Assembly: GCA_024345305.1 (NCBI GenBank)
Contig: BRON01000011.1
Location: 682,001-746,000, forward strand
Direction: 5' to 3'
Source of the DNA: Mrakia gelida
Taxonomy: Eukaryota > Basidiomycota > Tremellomycetes > Cystofilobasidiales > Mrakiaceae
DNA length: 64,000 nucleotides
Numbering within the stretch: position 1 is the stretch's first letter; each line of letters begins with the position of its first letter. A program made the position numbers and the translations under genes. Positions 1 through 12,600 of the stretch are shown in pieces. Under the pieces are notes generated by a model. That model was given only the letters and a program-made list of their open reading frames with translations. It had not been told where the DNA came from and did no database searches.

Positions 1-120
1 TTGGGGAGAGCTGTCAAAACGAGAGAGGGAAAGAGGTTGGGGGAGGAGGATCGACGGAGCTCGCGGGTCGAGTCGGTTCCGGCTGGGGTTACTGACTCTC
101 GGGAGGATTTTTTGCACTAG
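1..120 (+). other. possible 3' end of a gene cut by the window edge
   Basis: Frame 1 is open from the first base to a TAG at 118-120 and would encode a 39-residue charged tail ending in REDFLH. Its Arg AGA/AGG, Gly GGG and Leu TTG codons match the purine-rich codon style seen near the 3' ends of other genes here. There is no homology signal and the stretch is short, so this is only a candidate for the last exon of an upstream + strand gene. Confidence 0.2.
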
Positions 121-747
121 CTCGGAATAGATTCATAGTCCCTCGTATCCTTTGATTGGGGCAAGCTCGAAAAAGTAGCAGCCTCGGGTTGGGTTAGCCC
201 TAGCAACGGAGGAAGAAGCGTTTCGATGAGCTCGCGAGCTCGACCTTTCCTTCCTCCCTCCAAACTACGTCTCTCCCTCCCCCTTCGTTTGCACCAGGGA
301 CCCTCTTCGCCTCGGATTTTTGGAGCTCCAGGAGACCACAGACTTCCGGTACTTTCAAATCCTTCGCTACCTCTTCGTGGCTGCTAAAAGCATACGGCGG
401 AGGTGACCTGTCGACGGCTCTCGTTCGAGATTCGTTCAGATCACAACCACCCTTTCCTGGCTCCCTTGGAGGCCCACCTTTAGATGCGATGTCAGCATGG
501 ATATAATAGAGGTAAGCTCTTGCCTGCGCTAAAGTGCGAGATCGGGAAGAGAACAGGGGGGTGGAGAGACAGCGAAGCTTCAACTGACCTCGAGCTCAAC
601 CTTCCCTCCTCCCCTCCTCTCAGACTTCCTCTTCTACACTCCCTTGAGTTGAACTCGGGACTTCGACTCTCTGCTCTCCGTAGACGTAACTCTCTCAGCT
701 CTCCGTCGGTCACTCTCCTGCTCCAGCTCATCAACAACGCACACATC
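121..747. other. unresolved spacer and probable 5' region of the glyoxal oxidase gene
   Basis: Several short coding-like frames occur on both strands around 200-500. One is a minus frame running to 200; another is a plus frame reading LELQETTDFRYFQ. None links into a convincing gene with splice sites. The last 200 bases are pyrimidine-rich, as expected upstream of a fungal start codon. I assign no gene. Confidence 0.4.
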
Positions 748-3700
748 ATGCGACTTTCCTTCATGCTTCCCTCGGCCCTCCTCCTCCTCCTCGAACCTCG
801 CTCCTCCCTTGCTCTCCCATCACCTCGAGCTCTCTCCCTTGCCACACGAGCTTCGCCGCGCTGGAATGGATTCCTACTCCCCGATTCAGAGGGAGGTCAC
901 CCTTTCCTTCCCTACTGGAAGCCTGAAGGATCGAACTCGTTCGACGACGACGACCTCCACGCTTTTGTTTACTCGGATGAGAGCTGGAAGGAGTACACGG
1001 ACGAAGGATATCACGGAGGAAGCTATCATGCGACTCAGACAGAGGGAGCGCACTTCGGGTTTGAGTTTGAAGGAGTGGGAGTGGAGTACTATGGCGAGCT
1101 CGACTTGTTTCCCCTCGCGTCCCAAAACATCGACTGATCGCTTTTTCCCCTCTCGCTTCGCCAGGTGGAAAGGACTACGACCAGTGAGTATGGATTATAG
1201 ATCGGGCACCTTAATCCGTCGAGTCGTGGGACTGACAGGCTCGTTCCGTGCTTGCCCGCCTTCAGTGGCCTTCTCGACGTCTTCGTCGACTCGACCTTCG
1301 TCGCTCGCGTCGACACCTACCATCCCTTCCGACTTCGAGGACAGGCCATCTTTCGATCTCTCAACCTCTCACCATCCTCTCACATCCTCAAGGTGGTCAA
1401 CCTCGGACGCAAAAACAACGAGAGTCAAGGAATTTGGATCAACGTCGACGCGATCGTCGTGACTCCCTCGTCAGCAGAGCCTGGATCAACTCCATCGCTG
1501 GAGAACTGGACTGCCAGCTCCTTCGTCACTGGACCTCAAGTTTCAACTCCCGAGTCAGGTCCCTCCTCGAAAGGACTCGATGCTCTCTTCCCTCGCGACT
1601 CCTTCGACGCCTCCACTCCTTCCAACTCAGCCAGCCTCTCCTCCCCTCAACCAGGATCTACTCCCGCTGTCGTTAAATCTGGATCTTGGAAGCTCGTTCA
1701 AGAAGGGAACACCGGAGTAGCAGCAATGCAGCTCACGGTTCTTTCGGAGACCTACGCCATGATCATCAAGGTCGAGCACAACTTGATCAATATCGAGGGA
1801 CACCCTGCTTGGGCCACTTTGTACAATCGTGAGTACCCTATACCTCGATTTGAAACTGGTGGTGGAGCAAGATCCCGAGGTGAAGAGGGGAGAAGAAACG
1901 CGAGCTGACCTTCGACGCGTTTGGGTTTTGGTTCGTTCAGTCAAGACGAACCAAGTCACGCCTATCGATCTTCAGTCGAACAGCTTCTGCGCTGGAGGAA
2001 CCTTTCTAGGTGGGCCCATCATCTTTCTCTTACCTAGTCCATCTTTCGTCACCGAGAACTGATCGAGCTTCTCGTCGTCCTCCGCTTTCGATCAGGGAAC
2101 GGTTCGTCGCCGTCGCGTCCTCTGTAATCTGGAGCGAAACGAAGCTCACGTCGACACTTATCGACTTCGCAGGTACTCTCATTTCAGTCGGAGGAAACGC
2201 TGTAACGGCTGATACAACAGGAGCTGCTGATTTGTCAGTTTGATCTTCGCGTTCCGATCAGTCTCTCGTCCTCCTCTCGCTGACCTTCTTCCTCCTCTCC
2301 TCAGTGGCGACACCTCAGGATACCAATCCGTTCGTATCTTTCCGGGTTCCCACGGCCTTCTCGTTCTCAGACTGAAGCGTTTCTCCCTCGTCCTTCAGGT
2401 TCGAATTCTGGAAGGGTGCGACGACCCCGGCCACTGCTCCTTCGTGGAGAGCCCTCGTCTTCGGATGGCGAGTCCTCGCTGGTACCCATCGACGATTCGA
2501 CTCTTGGATGGAGCAGCGATGATCTTGGGCGGCTCAGGAGCCGGTGGTTGGATCAACAACAAGGTGAGTCGACGTTCTTCCTCTCGTCGCGTCTCTCCTT
2601 TGACGTTCGCTGACTCGCGCTTCTTCCCCTCCTCTCCGCTCAGACCGCCAACAACCCTTCTTTCGAGTTCTTCCCGCCTCGAGGCGATGGCCTTCCCGTT
2701 CTTTCTCCCTTCCTCCAAGACACCCTCAACTCGAACCTCTTCCCCATCGCCTTCAGTCTTCCCGACGGAAAGGTCTTCGTCGCCGCCAACCAGGATTCGA
2801 TGATCTACGACGTCGCCACCAATACCGAACGTCGTCTTCCTCCGTTTCCCAACGGTCAACGAGTGACGTATCCGATGACCGGAGCAGGAGTTCTGTTGCC
2901 TTTGAGCGAGGAGAACGGGTGGCAGGCTGAGATCTTGATCTGCGGAGGCTCGATGGTGGACGATACGATCCCAATGGACGAGGTGAGTACTGGGAGGCTT
3001 TAGTAATTTTCGTAGGATGGTGAGGAGGTTCGAGCTGGCCGAAGAAGGGTGATGGGCGCGGCGCGGGAGAAAGGAGACGCGTCGCTGACTTGACTTCGGC
3101 TTGCTTCGATTCTTCGCAGCTCGACTCTGGAATGCCTGCCTCTGATCAGTGCTCTAGAATGGTGCTAAGTGATGAAGGGATCTCGAAAGGATGGCAGGTC
3201 GAGAAAGCTCCTCACCCTTGGATGGTGAGCTCTCGTTTGCTCCATCTCGAGTCTCGCTCGTGCTGCTCCGTCTTCGTCGCTGACCTCCCTCTTCTTACTT
3301 TTTCGAAGATGCCCGACGCCGTGCTGCTCCCGGATGGAACGATACTCTTTGCCAACGGATGCAAGAGTGGGATTGCTGGTTGTACGTCTCCTCCTCTCGT
3401 CTAGTGGCGAATTGAAGTGAGTCGTCGCAAAGTTCTGACCATCCTTTTTTCTACTTATCGCAGACGGAAACGTCAAGAATCAAGTTGGCCAGAGTAACTG
3501 CGCGGATCCAGCTTTTACTCCTAGTATCTACACTCCCTCAGGTAAGCCTTTTTTCGTTCTTCTCGTTCTCTGCTCGTCGAGTCTCCAAGTGACAACCAAC
3601 TCGACTCACAAACGACGGGTCTCTTCTCCACAGCTCCCCTCGGATCTCGCTTCTCCTCCTACGGACTCCCCACCTCAAGCATCCCAAGAGTGTATCATTT

Positions 3701-4446
3701 GGTCGCTACTCTTGTCCCTGATGGGCGCATCATGATCGCAGGGAGCAATCCAAACCTCGACAGAACGACGACGGCGTTTCCGACTGAGTATCGAGGTGAG
3801 TTTGACCTTCTCTTCCGACCGAGCGTCGCGACTTCACACCTCTGAGCCTCTTTCTGTCCTTTACTCCACAGTCGAATGGCTCTCACCACCCTACCTCTCA
3901 TCTCCTTCCCTTCGTCCTTCGCTCTCAACCCTCTCTTCAACCCTCCCTTTCGCGTCGACCTTCACTCTTCGACCCTCCCTTCTCTCGAGTCAACCCCAGG
4001 ACGTCCGAGTCGTTCTCATGGATCTAGGTAAGCAGATCTCTCTCTCTCTCTCTCCTTTCACCTGCTCAACTTGACTCTCCCTCCACTCTCTCTCTTTCTA
4101 CAGGTTTCATCACTCACTCGGTGAGGATGAACTCGCGTCTCCTCTACCTCCCCTTTTCAATCGCCTCGAACGGCAAGGACCTCGTCATCAAGACCCCCGA
4201 CAACGGCATGATCTACCCACTTGGACCTAGTTTCTTGTATCTCGTCGTCGACGGCATCCCGAGTCTGGGAGCGAAGGTGATCGTGGGAAGTGGAGAGAGT
4301 CCGCCGGTGGACGAGAACGCGCGAGAGAGGTGAGTTTTGTCCATCTTATCACTTCTTCAGTGTGGCTTGTACTGATCTAAGTCCTCTTCCTCGAGCCCAG
4401 CATGCTCTCCAATCCTCAAACGTCGTTCTACGGGTTCTTGGGCTGA
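748..4446 (+). CDS. glyoxal oxidase-type copper-radical oxidase (AA5 family), secreted
   Basis: Predicted secreted enzyme that oxidises small aldehydes or alcohols and makes hydrogen peroxide. The start at 748 gives a hydrophobic signal peptide (MRLSFMLPSALLLLLEP). An N-terminal beta-sandwich-like region follows (DHGLLDVFVD, then WINVDAIVVT), and then a kelch-like propeller. Active-site residues of the family are visible: the cross-linking Cys in FCAGG (codon 1988-1990), its Tyr partner in SPRWYPS, the copper-ligand Tyr-His pair in RVYH with the typical PDGR...AGSNPN context, and the late His in ITHS. More than ten introns are needed. The first, 1094-1164, is best read as a GC-AG intron and is followed by a 19-nt exon at 1165-1183. 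The final exon joins at about 4401 and ends with SFYGFLG and TGA. No lesion is seen. Glyoxal versus another substrate cannot be told from sequence. Confidence 0.88.
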
Positions 4447-4863
4447 GTCGGACGCGATACTCGTTCGCAAACTTCTCCTCTTCGTTCGCTCTGGTAGCCT
4501 TCTCTCACGTTAGTATTTTTTCTCCTACCTAGATCTAGATGGTGATGCTTCGCCTCCTGATGTCAAATCTTCGCGGTACTGCTACGAAGCCAGAGCGATT
4601 CTTAAACAGCGAATCGACTTCGACGCGTCCAAACCAACTCGTTCTCTCGCTGACCACTCCTCGCGTTCCTTTCTCTCTCGAGCATGAGACCTAGCGATCG
4701 ATCCCTCGGCCATCTCGGGGAGCAGAGCTGTTCATGAACCAACACAGAAGCTCGTGACTTCGCGAGCTGAACGAAATTGTGTTCTTTTGAGCCCAGACCT
4801 TCTTCCACCCTCTTTTCCCCTTCAACCACCACCACCCCTTGCTCCAATCTCCTTCTTTTCAAC
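4447..4863. other. intergenic spacer
   Basis: 417 bases between two + strand genes. The 3' part is pyrimidine-rich (CCACCACCACC, CTCCTTC) just before the next ATG. One copy of the dispersed palindrome GACGCGTC lies at 4622-4629. No RNA gene or hidden reading frame was recognised. Confidence 0.5.
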
Positions 4864-5645
4864 ATGAGTCACTCTCTATCCAGCCTCAGTCCTGACTCTT
4901 CCTCCTACGGAACCGACCCTTCGAGCCTCTACACGCTCACAGGAAAGAGCGGAGGGATCTTCGTTTCGGTCGTCGGATCTCTTATCGCTTTGCTGCTCAT
5001 CGGAGGCTCAGTTACTGCAGTGTGAGTCTCGTCGTCGCTAGTACTACAGAAGGGAAGTTTGAGACCTCTTTGATCTTCTTGATTCAAATCGCAGCTTTCT
5101 CATGGCTCGAGCACGAACGGAAGCAGTCACGCTGAGCTCGACGTTTCGAGCGAGGGAGGGGATGGAGGAGACGAGGGAGCCGAAGAAGAAGCCTGAGCTT
5201 GTTGAGATCTTTCTTGACGGTGACCATACCTGTGGGGAGTTGAGGAAGGTAGATGGAGACGTTTTAGTGAGCGCACGTTCATCTGTAGGGAAAGGAAGAT
5301 GAAGGAAGAAAGGTAAAGGCGAGCTCACTCGATTCTGTTCCCGTCTTTTCTCTTTCGTTCGAGCAGCCTCTCGCCCTCGCACTTCTACCACCTCCAGGCC
5401 ATACCTCAGCTCACCCGCGACTGCCTTCCGACCAAGCAATCATCTCTTTCCTCATCCTCCTCCCGTCGCGTCATGGTTGTCCTCGGGACTTCGCGTCGCC
5501 TCAGCCCTCGATCTCCTCCCTCGCCTCATCAACCCTCGAGGACGAAGAGCTCGAGTTCGTGTTTGGGTCGGACGGTGTGTGCATCGAGGGATGGGAGGAG
5601 GATGGGAGTGGATCGGGAGAGTCAGGGAGGAAGAGAGACGAGTGA
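4864..5645 (+). CDS. small single-pass membrane protein, unknown; C-terminus uncertain
   Basis: Not recognised. Exon 1 starts at ATG 4864 and encodes a Ser-rich lead followed by one clear membrane segment (GGIFVSVVGSLIALLLIGG). It is spliced at a GTGAGT donor near 5022 to a basic and acidic stretch (MARARTEAV, PKKKPELVEI). A second intron ends at CAG 5366, and a third exon begins at 5367 with PLALALLPPP. The simplest reading stops at TGA 5643-5645 after about 200 residues, with an acidic tail (ELEFVFGSDG). The same frame resumes coding-like sequence downstream, so the true C-terminus may lie further on; see the next entry. Confidence 0.5.
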
Positions 5646-6163
5646 TGGAGGAGGTCCGAAGCGTTAGTGCTAGGTACGACGTGAGTTGTCGGAGACGAGA
5701 AGCAGCGGGATGTCAAGATCATGGAGATGTTGCGAGCTGGTGTAGGTCTCAAGCTGGGAAGAATAGAGCTCGAACTGGACGAAGGGAAAGGAGGCAGATG
5801 GCTGTCGCGTCGCGTTTCGTTCGGTCGCGCTGACTCGCTGTCCCTCGCAGTCCGCCAACATGGAATCTCTCTGATCTAGAGTGAAGTAGGCCCATCACAG
5901 TGTCCTGGTACAAGATAGAGGTTTCGAAGGAGTCGAGCTCGATGGTCGGATCTTTGCGCTTGTCGACTGCTTGCAGGAGGGCACTAGACTTTCCCCTGAC
6001 AATTTTTGACGGCTCTGATCCTCCCACAAAGCAAAATAGGGAAATCTAAAATCTAGAGATCCATACGAGGCTGGAGGAAAAGCTCGACGGCCCAAAACAG
6101 GTCGAGATCGAGCTCGCTCTTTTCTCCTTCGACGGCCGTCTCCTTCCTCGCTTCCTCACCTTG
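5646..6163 (+). other. coding-like but interrupted region between the membrane protein and the kinase
   Basis: This stretch holds several persuasive peptide runs that I could not join. In the frame of the upstream gene there is DVKIMEMLRAGVGLKLGRIE (from 5709), and joining it across a possible intron gives RWLPPTWNLSDLE with a stop at 5882-5884. In another frame, around 5885-6005, there is FEGVELDGRIFALVD and then a stop. Directly upstream of the kinase ATG, in the kinase frame, there is VEIELALFSFDGRLLP behind a CAG acceptor. These may be missed exons of either neighbour, or remnants of a decayed gene. Confidence 0.3.
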
Positions 6164-9100
6164 ATGCCTCAAGTTACTCAAGGTCGCAAGAGATATCTCC
6201 TCCCTACACCTGATCGATCCAAACCTTCTCGTCCACCCACTCAGGATCTCTCAGCTCTCAAGCTCGATCAAGGCTACAAGGGAACGGGCGTGCTGAGAAC
6301 GACGAGGCAGGATGGGAAGAAGGAAGGTGAGCTCGACGATGTTCCCTTCCCTCTTCCTCCCTTCTTTGTTTCTCTAGGACCGACATTTTACCTCGAGATC
6401 GTGGCTGACATGCTTCATTTCACTCTGGTGTGATGCTTCAGATCTCTACATCACCTCGACGACTGCTTTCTACATCGGAAGAAGACCGGACTGGTAGCTC
6501 TCACCCCTTCGCCACTCTCGTTCTCCTCGCCTTCTGGACCCTGGAACTTACATCTCTCACCTCTTCGTACAGCGACTACGTCGTCTCCTATCCTGTGGTC
6601 TCGAGAAGACACATGAAGATCTTTGCGTCAGTCGAAGGAGGAGGATCGAGCTCGTCGAGCCTTCGAACGAGCTCATCGAAGCTGACATTGCTTCACCTCT
6701 CTCCTTGATCCCTTCCTTTCCTTCTCTTTCTCCTTTGAACTCTACGCAGCATTCGAAACGAGGTCGAGGAAGCCCTTGTATGCGTCGAGGTGAGTTGTCT
6801 CTTCAAGTCCTGTCAGGCTCCTCGAGAGCTGAGTTGACCATCTCCTCCCTCCTCTCTCCCTTCGAACAGGACGTCTCCACCTCGAACGGAATCCTCTACA
6901 ACGGCAGCAAACCTCGAAGCAAGTCCATCTTCCTCAACGACGGAGACACCATCGAGATCCCCAAGACTGGAAAGAGTGAGCCCATCCCCTCCCTTCGCTT
7001 CCCTCTCGTTCTCTCGTCGACCTCGCTCCTTCACTCTACGTCGCCTTCCTCGCAGAGTTCACCTACGTCCGAGACCCCACCGCCTCCTCTCCCTCCAACA
7101 AGAAGAAGATCTCGATGACGGAGATGACAACCCTCCCCTGGAACGAGCTCGAAAAACGATTCGGAAGGAAGAAGACCTTCCTCAAGGTCGGAAACTACAG
7201 GATCGACCTCGAGAGGAAGCTGGGAAGTGGGACCTTTGGGGAGGTTAGGTTGGCTTGGGATGAGATGAGGGAGGTTCAGGTGGTGAGTCAGTCTCGATTC
7301 TACTCTTCTCAAAGGTCGTAGACCGAGCTGACTGGTCCTTTGTTGAATGAGCAGGCTTGCAAGACGGTTCGAAAGGAGAAGGTGAGTGCATGCGCGCTCG
7401 AGAGACGCCTCTGCTTCGATCCCTCGCTTCTACGGCAACGAGTGCTTCTTCGTGCATCTCAGAAGTGTTTTAGGATGCTGAACTCTCTGTTCGACTCGTT
7501 GCTCGTCAGATGAGGGACGCTCGCGATCGAGAACGACTGCTGAACGAACTCGAGCTCGGGGTCGCTCTTCAACATCCCAACCTCAACTCAGTCCTCTGCT
7601 GGAAGGAGATTGACGGGGACTTCCACATCTTCCTCAAGCTGTGAGTATACGGTGCTTTTACACTTGATCGGTGTTGAAGGGACGAAGGACGAGACGAACG
7701 AGACGCGTGCTGAGCTGACTCGACGCGTCTTCGTCTCTCGTTCGAACAGGGTCACTGGAGGAGATCTGTTCTCGTACGTCTCGAAACACCAAGGACTCGA
7801 GCAGTCGGAGACCAAGTACCTTCTCTACCAGCTGCTGAAGGGAGTCAAGGTGAGATTTCTTCCCTGCGACCTGTCTCTTCGTCGGAGCTCGAGCTGACAA
7901 CCCTCCTCGCGTCGACCTTTTCCAGTACATGCACGAGTCTGGGTGTGCTCATCGAGGTCAGCCTCAATCTTAGAAATGATCTTCTTCTCTTCAGCTGGTC
8001 CTGACGTTTGTTCTCTTGCCTCTTTCGAACAGATCTCAAGGCATGTTCTCGTCTCGTTCGTTAGCTTGTTCGACTTCTCGTCTGACTCCCTCGCTCGAAT
8101 CTCTGCCCTCGATCAGCTCGAGAACATCCGTCAGCTCTACAACATCCCTTCCTTCATTCTCTCGCTCGAAACTGACTCATTCTCCTCGTCCCTTCGCTCA
8201 ACAGTCCTTCAAGGCGGCGGATCGTACCCAACCGTCCTCGTCTGCGACTTCGGTCTCTCGACACCTCTCCCAGCGTCTCCCGAGGGACCCTACCCATCTC
8301 CTCCTTCCGGCAAACACACCAAAGCCTTCGCCACTTCGTCCGTCGCCGCCAAGAAGATCACAGCGATTCGAGCAGGAAGCGTCGTTGGAACCGTCACCTA
8401 CTTTCCGTCAGTTCGAGTCTCGTTTCTGGTCGCGTCCTTGAGAGCTTCCCTCGAGACTGACGTCATCTCACCTCTTCCCCGTTACTTCTATCAGTCCTGA
8501 GTACCTCGCCGCCCTCCGAGAAGAAACCCTCGCGAGACAGACTGGACGAGCTCCTCCGAAGGCGAAGAAGAAACGAGGTCTTCTCGACGCGACCAAGTCG
8601 GACAGCTGGGCTCTCGGGATCATCGGATACATCATGGCAACGTGAGTTGAAACCTATCTCCAAGTTTCCTCACTCGAAGGGCAAGCTGACTTTCGCTCCT
8701 CTTCCTCATTCTTCGCTCACAGCGGATGCCATCCGTTCGGGAACGAGGACGACGCTGCTCAGGCTCAAGAGGACGAGTTCATCGACCACGAGTACGATGG
8801 ATACGAGGAGGAGGAAGGAGATGTGAAGCCGAAGAAGAAGGAGAAGGACAGGGTCTCAGTCTCTGCGTTCGACAAGAGGGTCCAGTCGGGAGATGTGAGT
8901 TCGATTTCCCTCGACGCGACTTCGAAATTCGAGCTCGACTGACCTTCGCCTCCCTTTTTCTCTCAGGTCTACTTCAACCCTTCGATCTGGAATTCCTTCC
9001 ATCCGTCTGGTTCGCCCTCTCTCTCTATCTCTGGCGGTCAACCTTCGGAGTCGAGTCGAGCTGACCCTCCCCTCGTTCCTCTTTCGCAGCCATCGACCTC

Positions 9101-9274
9101 ATCCGAAAACTCCTCGAACCCAACGCCGACGAGAGGCTCACCGTCTCCGAAGCTCTCGACCACCAATGGTTCGACATGGAGAGACAAGATCTCGAGGATC
9201 TCTACCGAGTTCGAGTTCTCGAAGGAAACCTTGATGCCTTCAATTCGCCGAGGTCGAGAGGAGCAACGAGGTAG
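6164..9274 (+). CDS. FHA-domain serine/threonine kinase, Chk2/Cds1/Rad53-like
   Basis: Predicted DNA-damage checkpoint effector kinase of the CAMK group. An N-terminal FHA phosphothreonine-binding domain is visible (FYIGRRPDC, VSRRHMKIF, DVSTSNGILYNG). A kinase domain follows: glycine loop LGSGTFGEV, Lys in ACKTVRKEK, catalytic loop HRDLKLENIL, DFG in CDFGLS, and PPEYL in place of APE. VTGGDLF resembles the Chk2 hinge. TQ motifs near the N-terminus (VTQG, PTQD) fit regulation by ATM/ATR-type kinases. The gene has a dozen or more introns. The catalytic loop is split over an 8-nt exon (8033-8040) and a 13-nt exon (8117-8129) separated by a GC-AG intron. Start 6164 is the first in-frame ATG of a good exon, but the frame extends upstream and an extra 5' exon is possible. 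Other FHA kinases such as Dun1 or Mek1 are alternatives. Confidence 0.85.
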
Positions 9275-9662
9275 TCTAGCTTTTGAGCTTTCGCTGTCGT
9301 GCCGTTCGCTGTCGCTGGAGGAGGTGGAGGGTAGGGAGATCTCGCTTTTGTCTTGTTGTTGTTGTTTTGCCCAGCTCTAGGATGGGATGCTTCCTCTGAA
9401 GAGAAGGAGGAGCGAGGTGGGGAAGTGCGTGAAATCAGGCACGCGTCGATCAGGGCAAAGTGCGTCTCCTCTTTCCTCCCCTCTTTTCCTCCTCGCTTGG
9501 AAACTGATTTGCTCCCTCTTCGCTTCCCTTCTTCCAACAGTCGCTCTCCTCCTTGTTCAACTTCTCCTTCTCTCCTTCTTCGCCCTTTCAACTCGAAACC
9601 TCACACTCCCTTTGTCGCCTCGCCCTCCTCTCCCGCCCTCCCCTCTCTCGTATTTCCCTCCG
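9275..9662. other. intergenic spacer
   Basis: 388 bases between the kinase stop and the next ATG, presumed 3' UTR, promoter and leader. It contains a (TTG)n-like run near 9352 and a pyrimidine-rich leader at 9530-9660. No further feature was seen. Confidence 0.5.
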
Positions 9663-12600
9663 ATGGACGACCAGTCCTCCCCCTCCTCCTCGACTGCTTC
9701 AGCTGGATTCCTCTTCCTCGTCGGCTCTCTCGGTGTTGGGATCTCCGGCGTCTCCCTCCTTCTGGGAGTCAGGTCTGCCCTCAAGGGATCAGGGAGAGGG
9801 AGAACGAGCAGGTGAGTCTTCGTCTTCTGCGTTGGGTGGGAGGAACGAAGGGCGGATGAGCTTCCCGAGCCTGGGCTCTTCAGCTGAAGGCTCTTCTATC
9901 CTGGAAGTCTTCCTAGTGGAAGAGGCGGAGACGAATAATAGAGCTGACCATCTCTCGCTTTCTTCATCCAACGAATCTCCAGCGGAGAGTGGAACTCGAG
10001 GACGCCTTCTCCCTCTCGACTTCCCTTCCTTCCTCCCCTCGTCTTCCTCGTGCCCATCTTCCTCTTCTACCCTCTCAGTGGACTCTTCTACGTCGTCTCC
10101 GTCGGCAGAACCTCAGTCACGCTTCACAACCTCTCGGTCGTCTTCGATGGATTGGGTCGAGGAGGGCGTGAGTTCGACTTGTTTGGTCTTCGACGAAAGT
10201 GCCTTGCCTCAGCCCGCTGACCTCTTCCCTTCCCCTTTCTTCGACAGTCTGGCTCTCCCTTCATCTTCTTCTCCCCTTCGTCGCTCCCTATCCTCCCATC
10301 GGTCTCGAATGGTGGTTCAGACGAGGTGTCGACGGTCTCCTCTTGCTGCTCTTCACGGGATGTGAGTCCCGCTTCGTTTTTCTCATCTTCCTCTCGAGCT
10401 CACTTCGCTGACTTCAACGTTCTCTTTATATCACTGCCGCTTCCTCTACAGCTACGATCACCCTCCTCGCCTCACCCTTCGTCCCCTCTCTCGAAGGAGC
10501 TGGTAAGGTCGTCTCCCACGGACTCGCTCTCGCTCTCAACTCGGTCGTCTTCCTCGTTTTGACCTTCAACAACAGTTCGATCCCAAGGCTGCTCGTACTG
10601 GGACAGCTCGCAGCTCAGGCCTCCGATATCCAAGGGATGGTCGGTGCTTCAGCAGCAGCAGGAGCTGGGTTCGACGTCGGAAGAGCTGGATGTGTTGTGA
10701 TTTGGATGGGTCTCGCCGGAGCTTGGTACACTTGTAAGTCGAGTCGTGTTCTTTCGATCTCCTTCTCTGATCCTCCGTATCCCTTTTCACTCGCGTTATC
10801 TCCACTGACCCTTTGTCTATGCATCTTGATCGTCTACTCCCTCGCAGCTTCGATCATCTCGTCCCACCTCCTCGGCGATCTCGCTCCTCCCGTCCACGAC
10901 CGTCGCTCTCGACACTCTCCCTACGGAGGAGGATACGGCCAGGTCACCAGCGGATCCTCGATGGGACAGTTCTTTGGCCACGTTACCAACGGACGTCCCT
11001 CCTCCATCGAACTCTCCCCAGCTTCGTTCGCATCGCCGGAACTCGCGACTCCCAACCCAACTCACGACGTCGGATTCCGACCGTTCAAGATGCCCGTTTC
11101 GGACTACGACGAGGTCGGAGTCGCCGTCTCTGGGACCAGTCCCTACCACGAGGCCGTCCGCTTCCCTCCCAGTCGAGAGTCGGCAGGTCTGACGGAGAGC
11201 TTGGTCGACACCGTCCCTCAGTCGCGAGAGAGTCAGCCGCGTCTCTCCGGTGTCGGATTCGGATCCCTTCGTCGAGGATCTTCCAAGTCGACGACGAACC
11301 TTCGAGGATCGCCTTCCGGAAACGCTCTTGATCGCTCGACTGGATCGGTGGACCTCCTCGCCGAACGACCCTCGTCGTCGAGAAGTCTTCGAGATCGAAC
11401 GTCGTCGACCCTCCCATCCCTCTTCAAACGATCTGCATCACCTTCGCCCTCCCTCGCCCTCACTCTCCCATCTCCCGACCCGGACGCCTTCGAGTTCGAC
11501 CCCTTCTCTCGACAGCAAGACCAAGGAGCGATCAAGATCCAGCGACACAACTCAGGATACGAACCTCCCTCCGTCACGACTCCTCGACCTTCCCCGAGGG
11601 AGATCAACTTCCCAGCCGAGATCAACTCCGAACGACGACCCTCCCAGACGTCGTTGGTTACCCCGGAACTCTCCTTCACGGTCAGAGCACCTTCGAGAGC
11701 GGAGGCGAGATCAGCCGTCTCGTCGTTCAACGCGGAAAAGCTCAACAGCTACACCTTCCCTCAAGTCCCGTCGACACCTACTGCATCTTCCACCCTCACC
11801 GTCAACGAGGAAGCAGAGGAAGCAGCCGTCGTCGCCGAGGAACCTCAGAACATCAACCCCTCTCGATGGAGCACGTCGGCCTCCGATCTCACCCTGACGA
11901 AGAGGGACGAATGGATCACTCGAGACTCCTATGTTCGAGCCAGCCTCACTCCGTCCGAGATGGGATCGACTGTCACTCCAAGGAAACTCTCGAACGAGAC
12001 GCCAACGAGCGGAATCTGGAGTGTCGTCGACAACGACGTCGAGGAGAAGATGGTCGACGCGCGGACTGCTGAACGCTCGCTGTTCTCTCGAATGGGATCC
12101 CTCCTCGCCGCCCAGTCCCGAGTCGACGGACTCAACATCCCACCTCCTCCCGTCGACATCGGTCGAGCTCTCACCCAACTCTCCAAGATCACCGAGGAAT
12201 CGTCGTCTCCCTCTCCCAAATCCGAGAAGAAACGACCCTCGCGACTGGACCTCTCCCCTTCGTCCATCTTCCGTCGAGCCTCCGGAGGAACCGCGACCGG
12301 ATCGGGATCAGCTTCGAACTCCAACTCCCCTTCCCCAGGATCAGCCTTCCCTCCCGGTTCGGCCCTCGACGATCTCCCCTCCCCCTCCTCCTACCTCACC
12401 CCAGGAGCTCAATCCCGACAGAACCTCCTCCGACCTTCCAACTCCCCCAAACTCAACACCTCCCTCATCTCTCGACCCACCCCTCAATCCAACCGCTACC
12501 CCATCGGCCACATCCTCACCCACGAAGCCAAATCCCCCTCTGTCTCCTCCTCGTCCAACGGCTCCTCCTCCATCGCAGGAGGATCAGGTCAACTCGTCTC

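Noticed and set aside
4030..4056. CT dinucleotide run as a microsatellite or regulatory element
   Set aside because: It is the polypyrimidine part of an intron in the glyoxal oxidase gene, ordinary for this genome.
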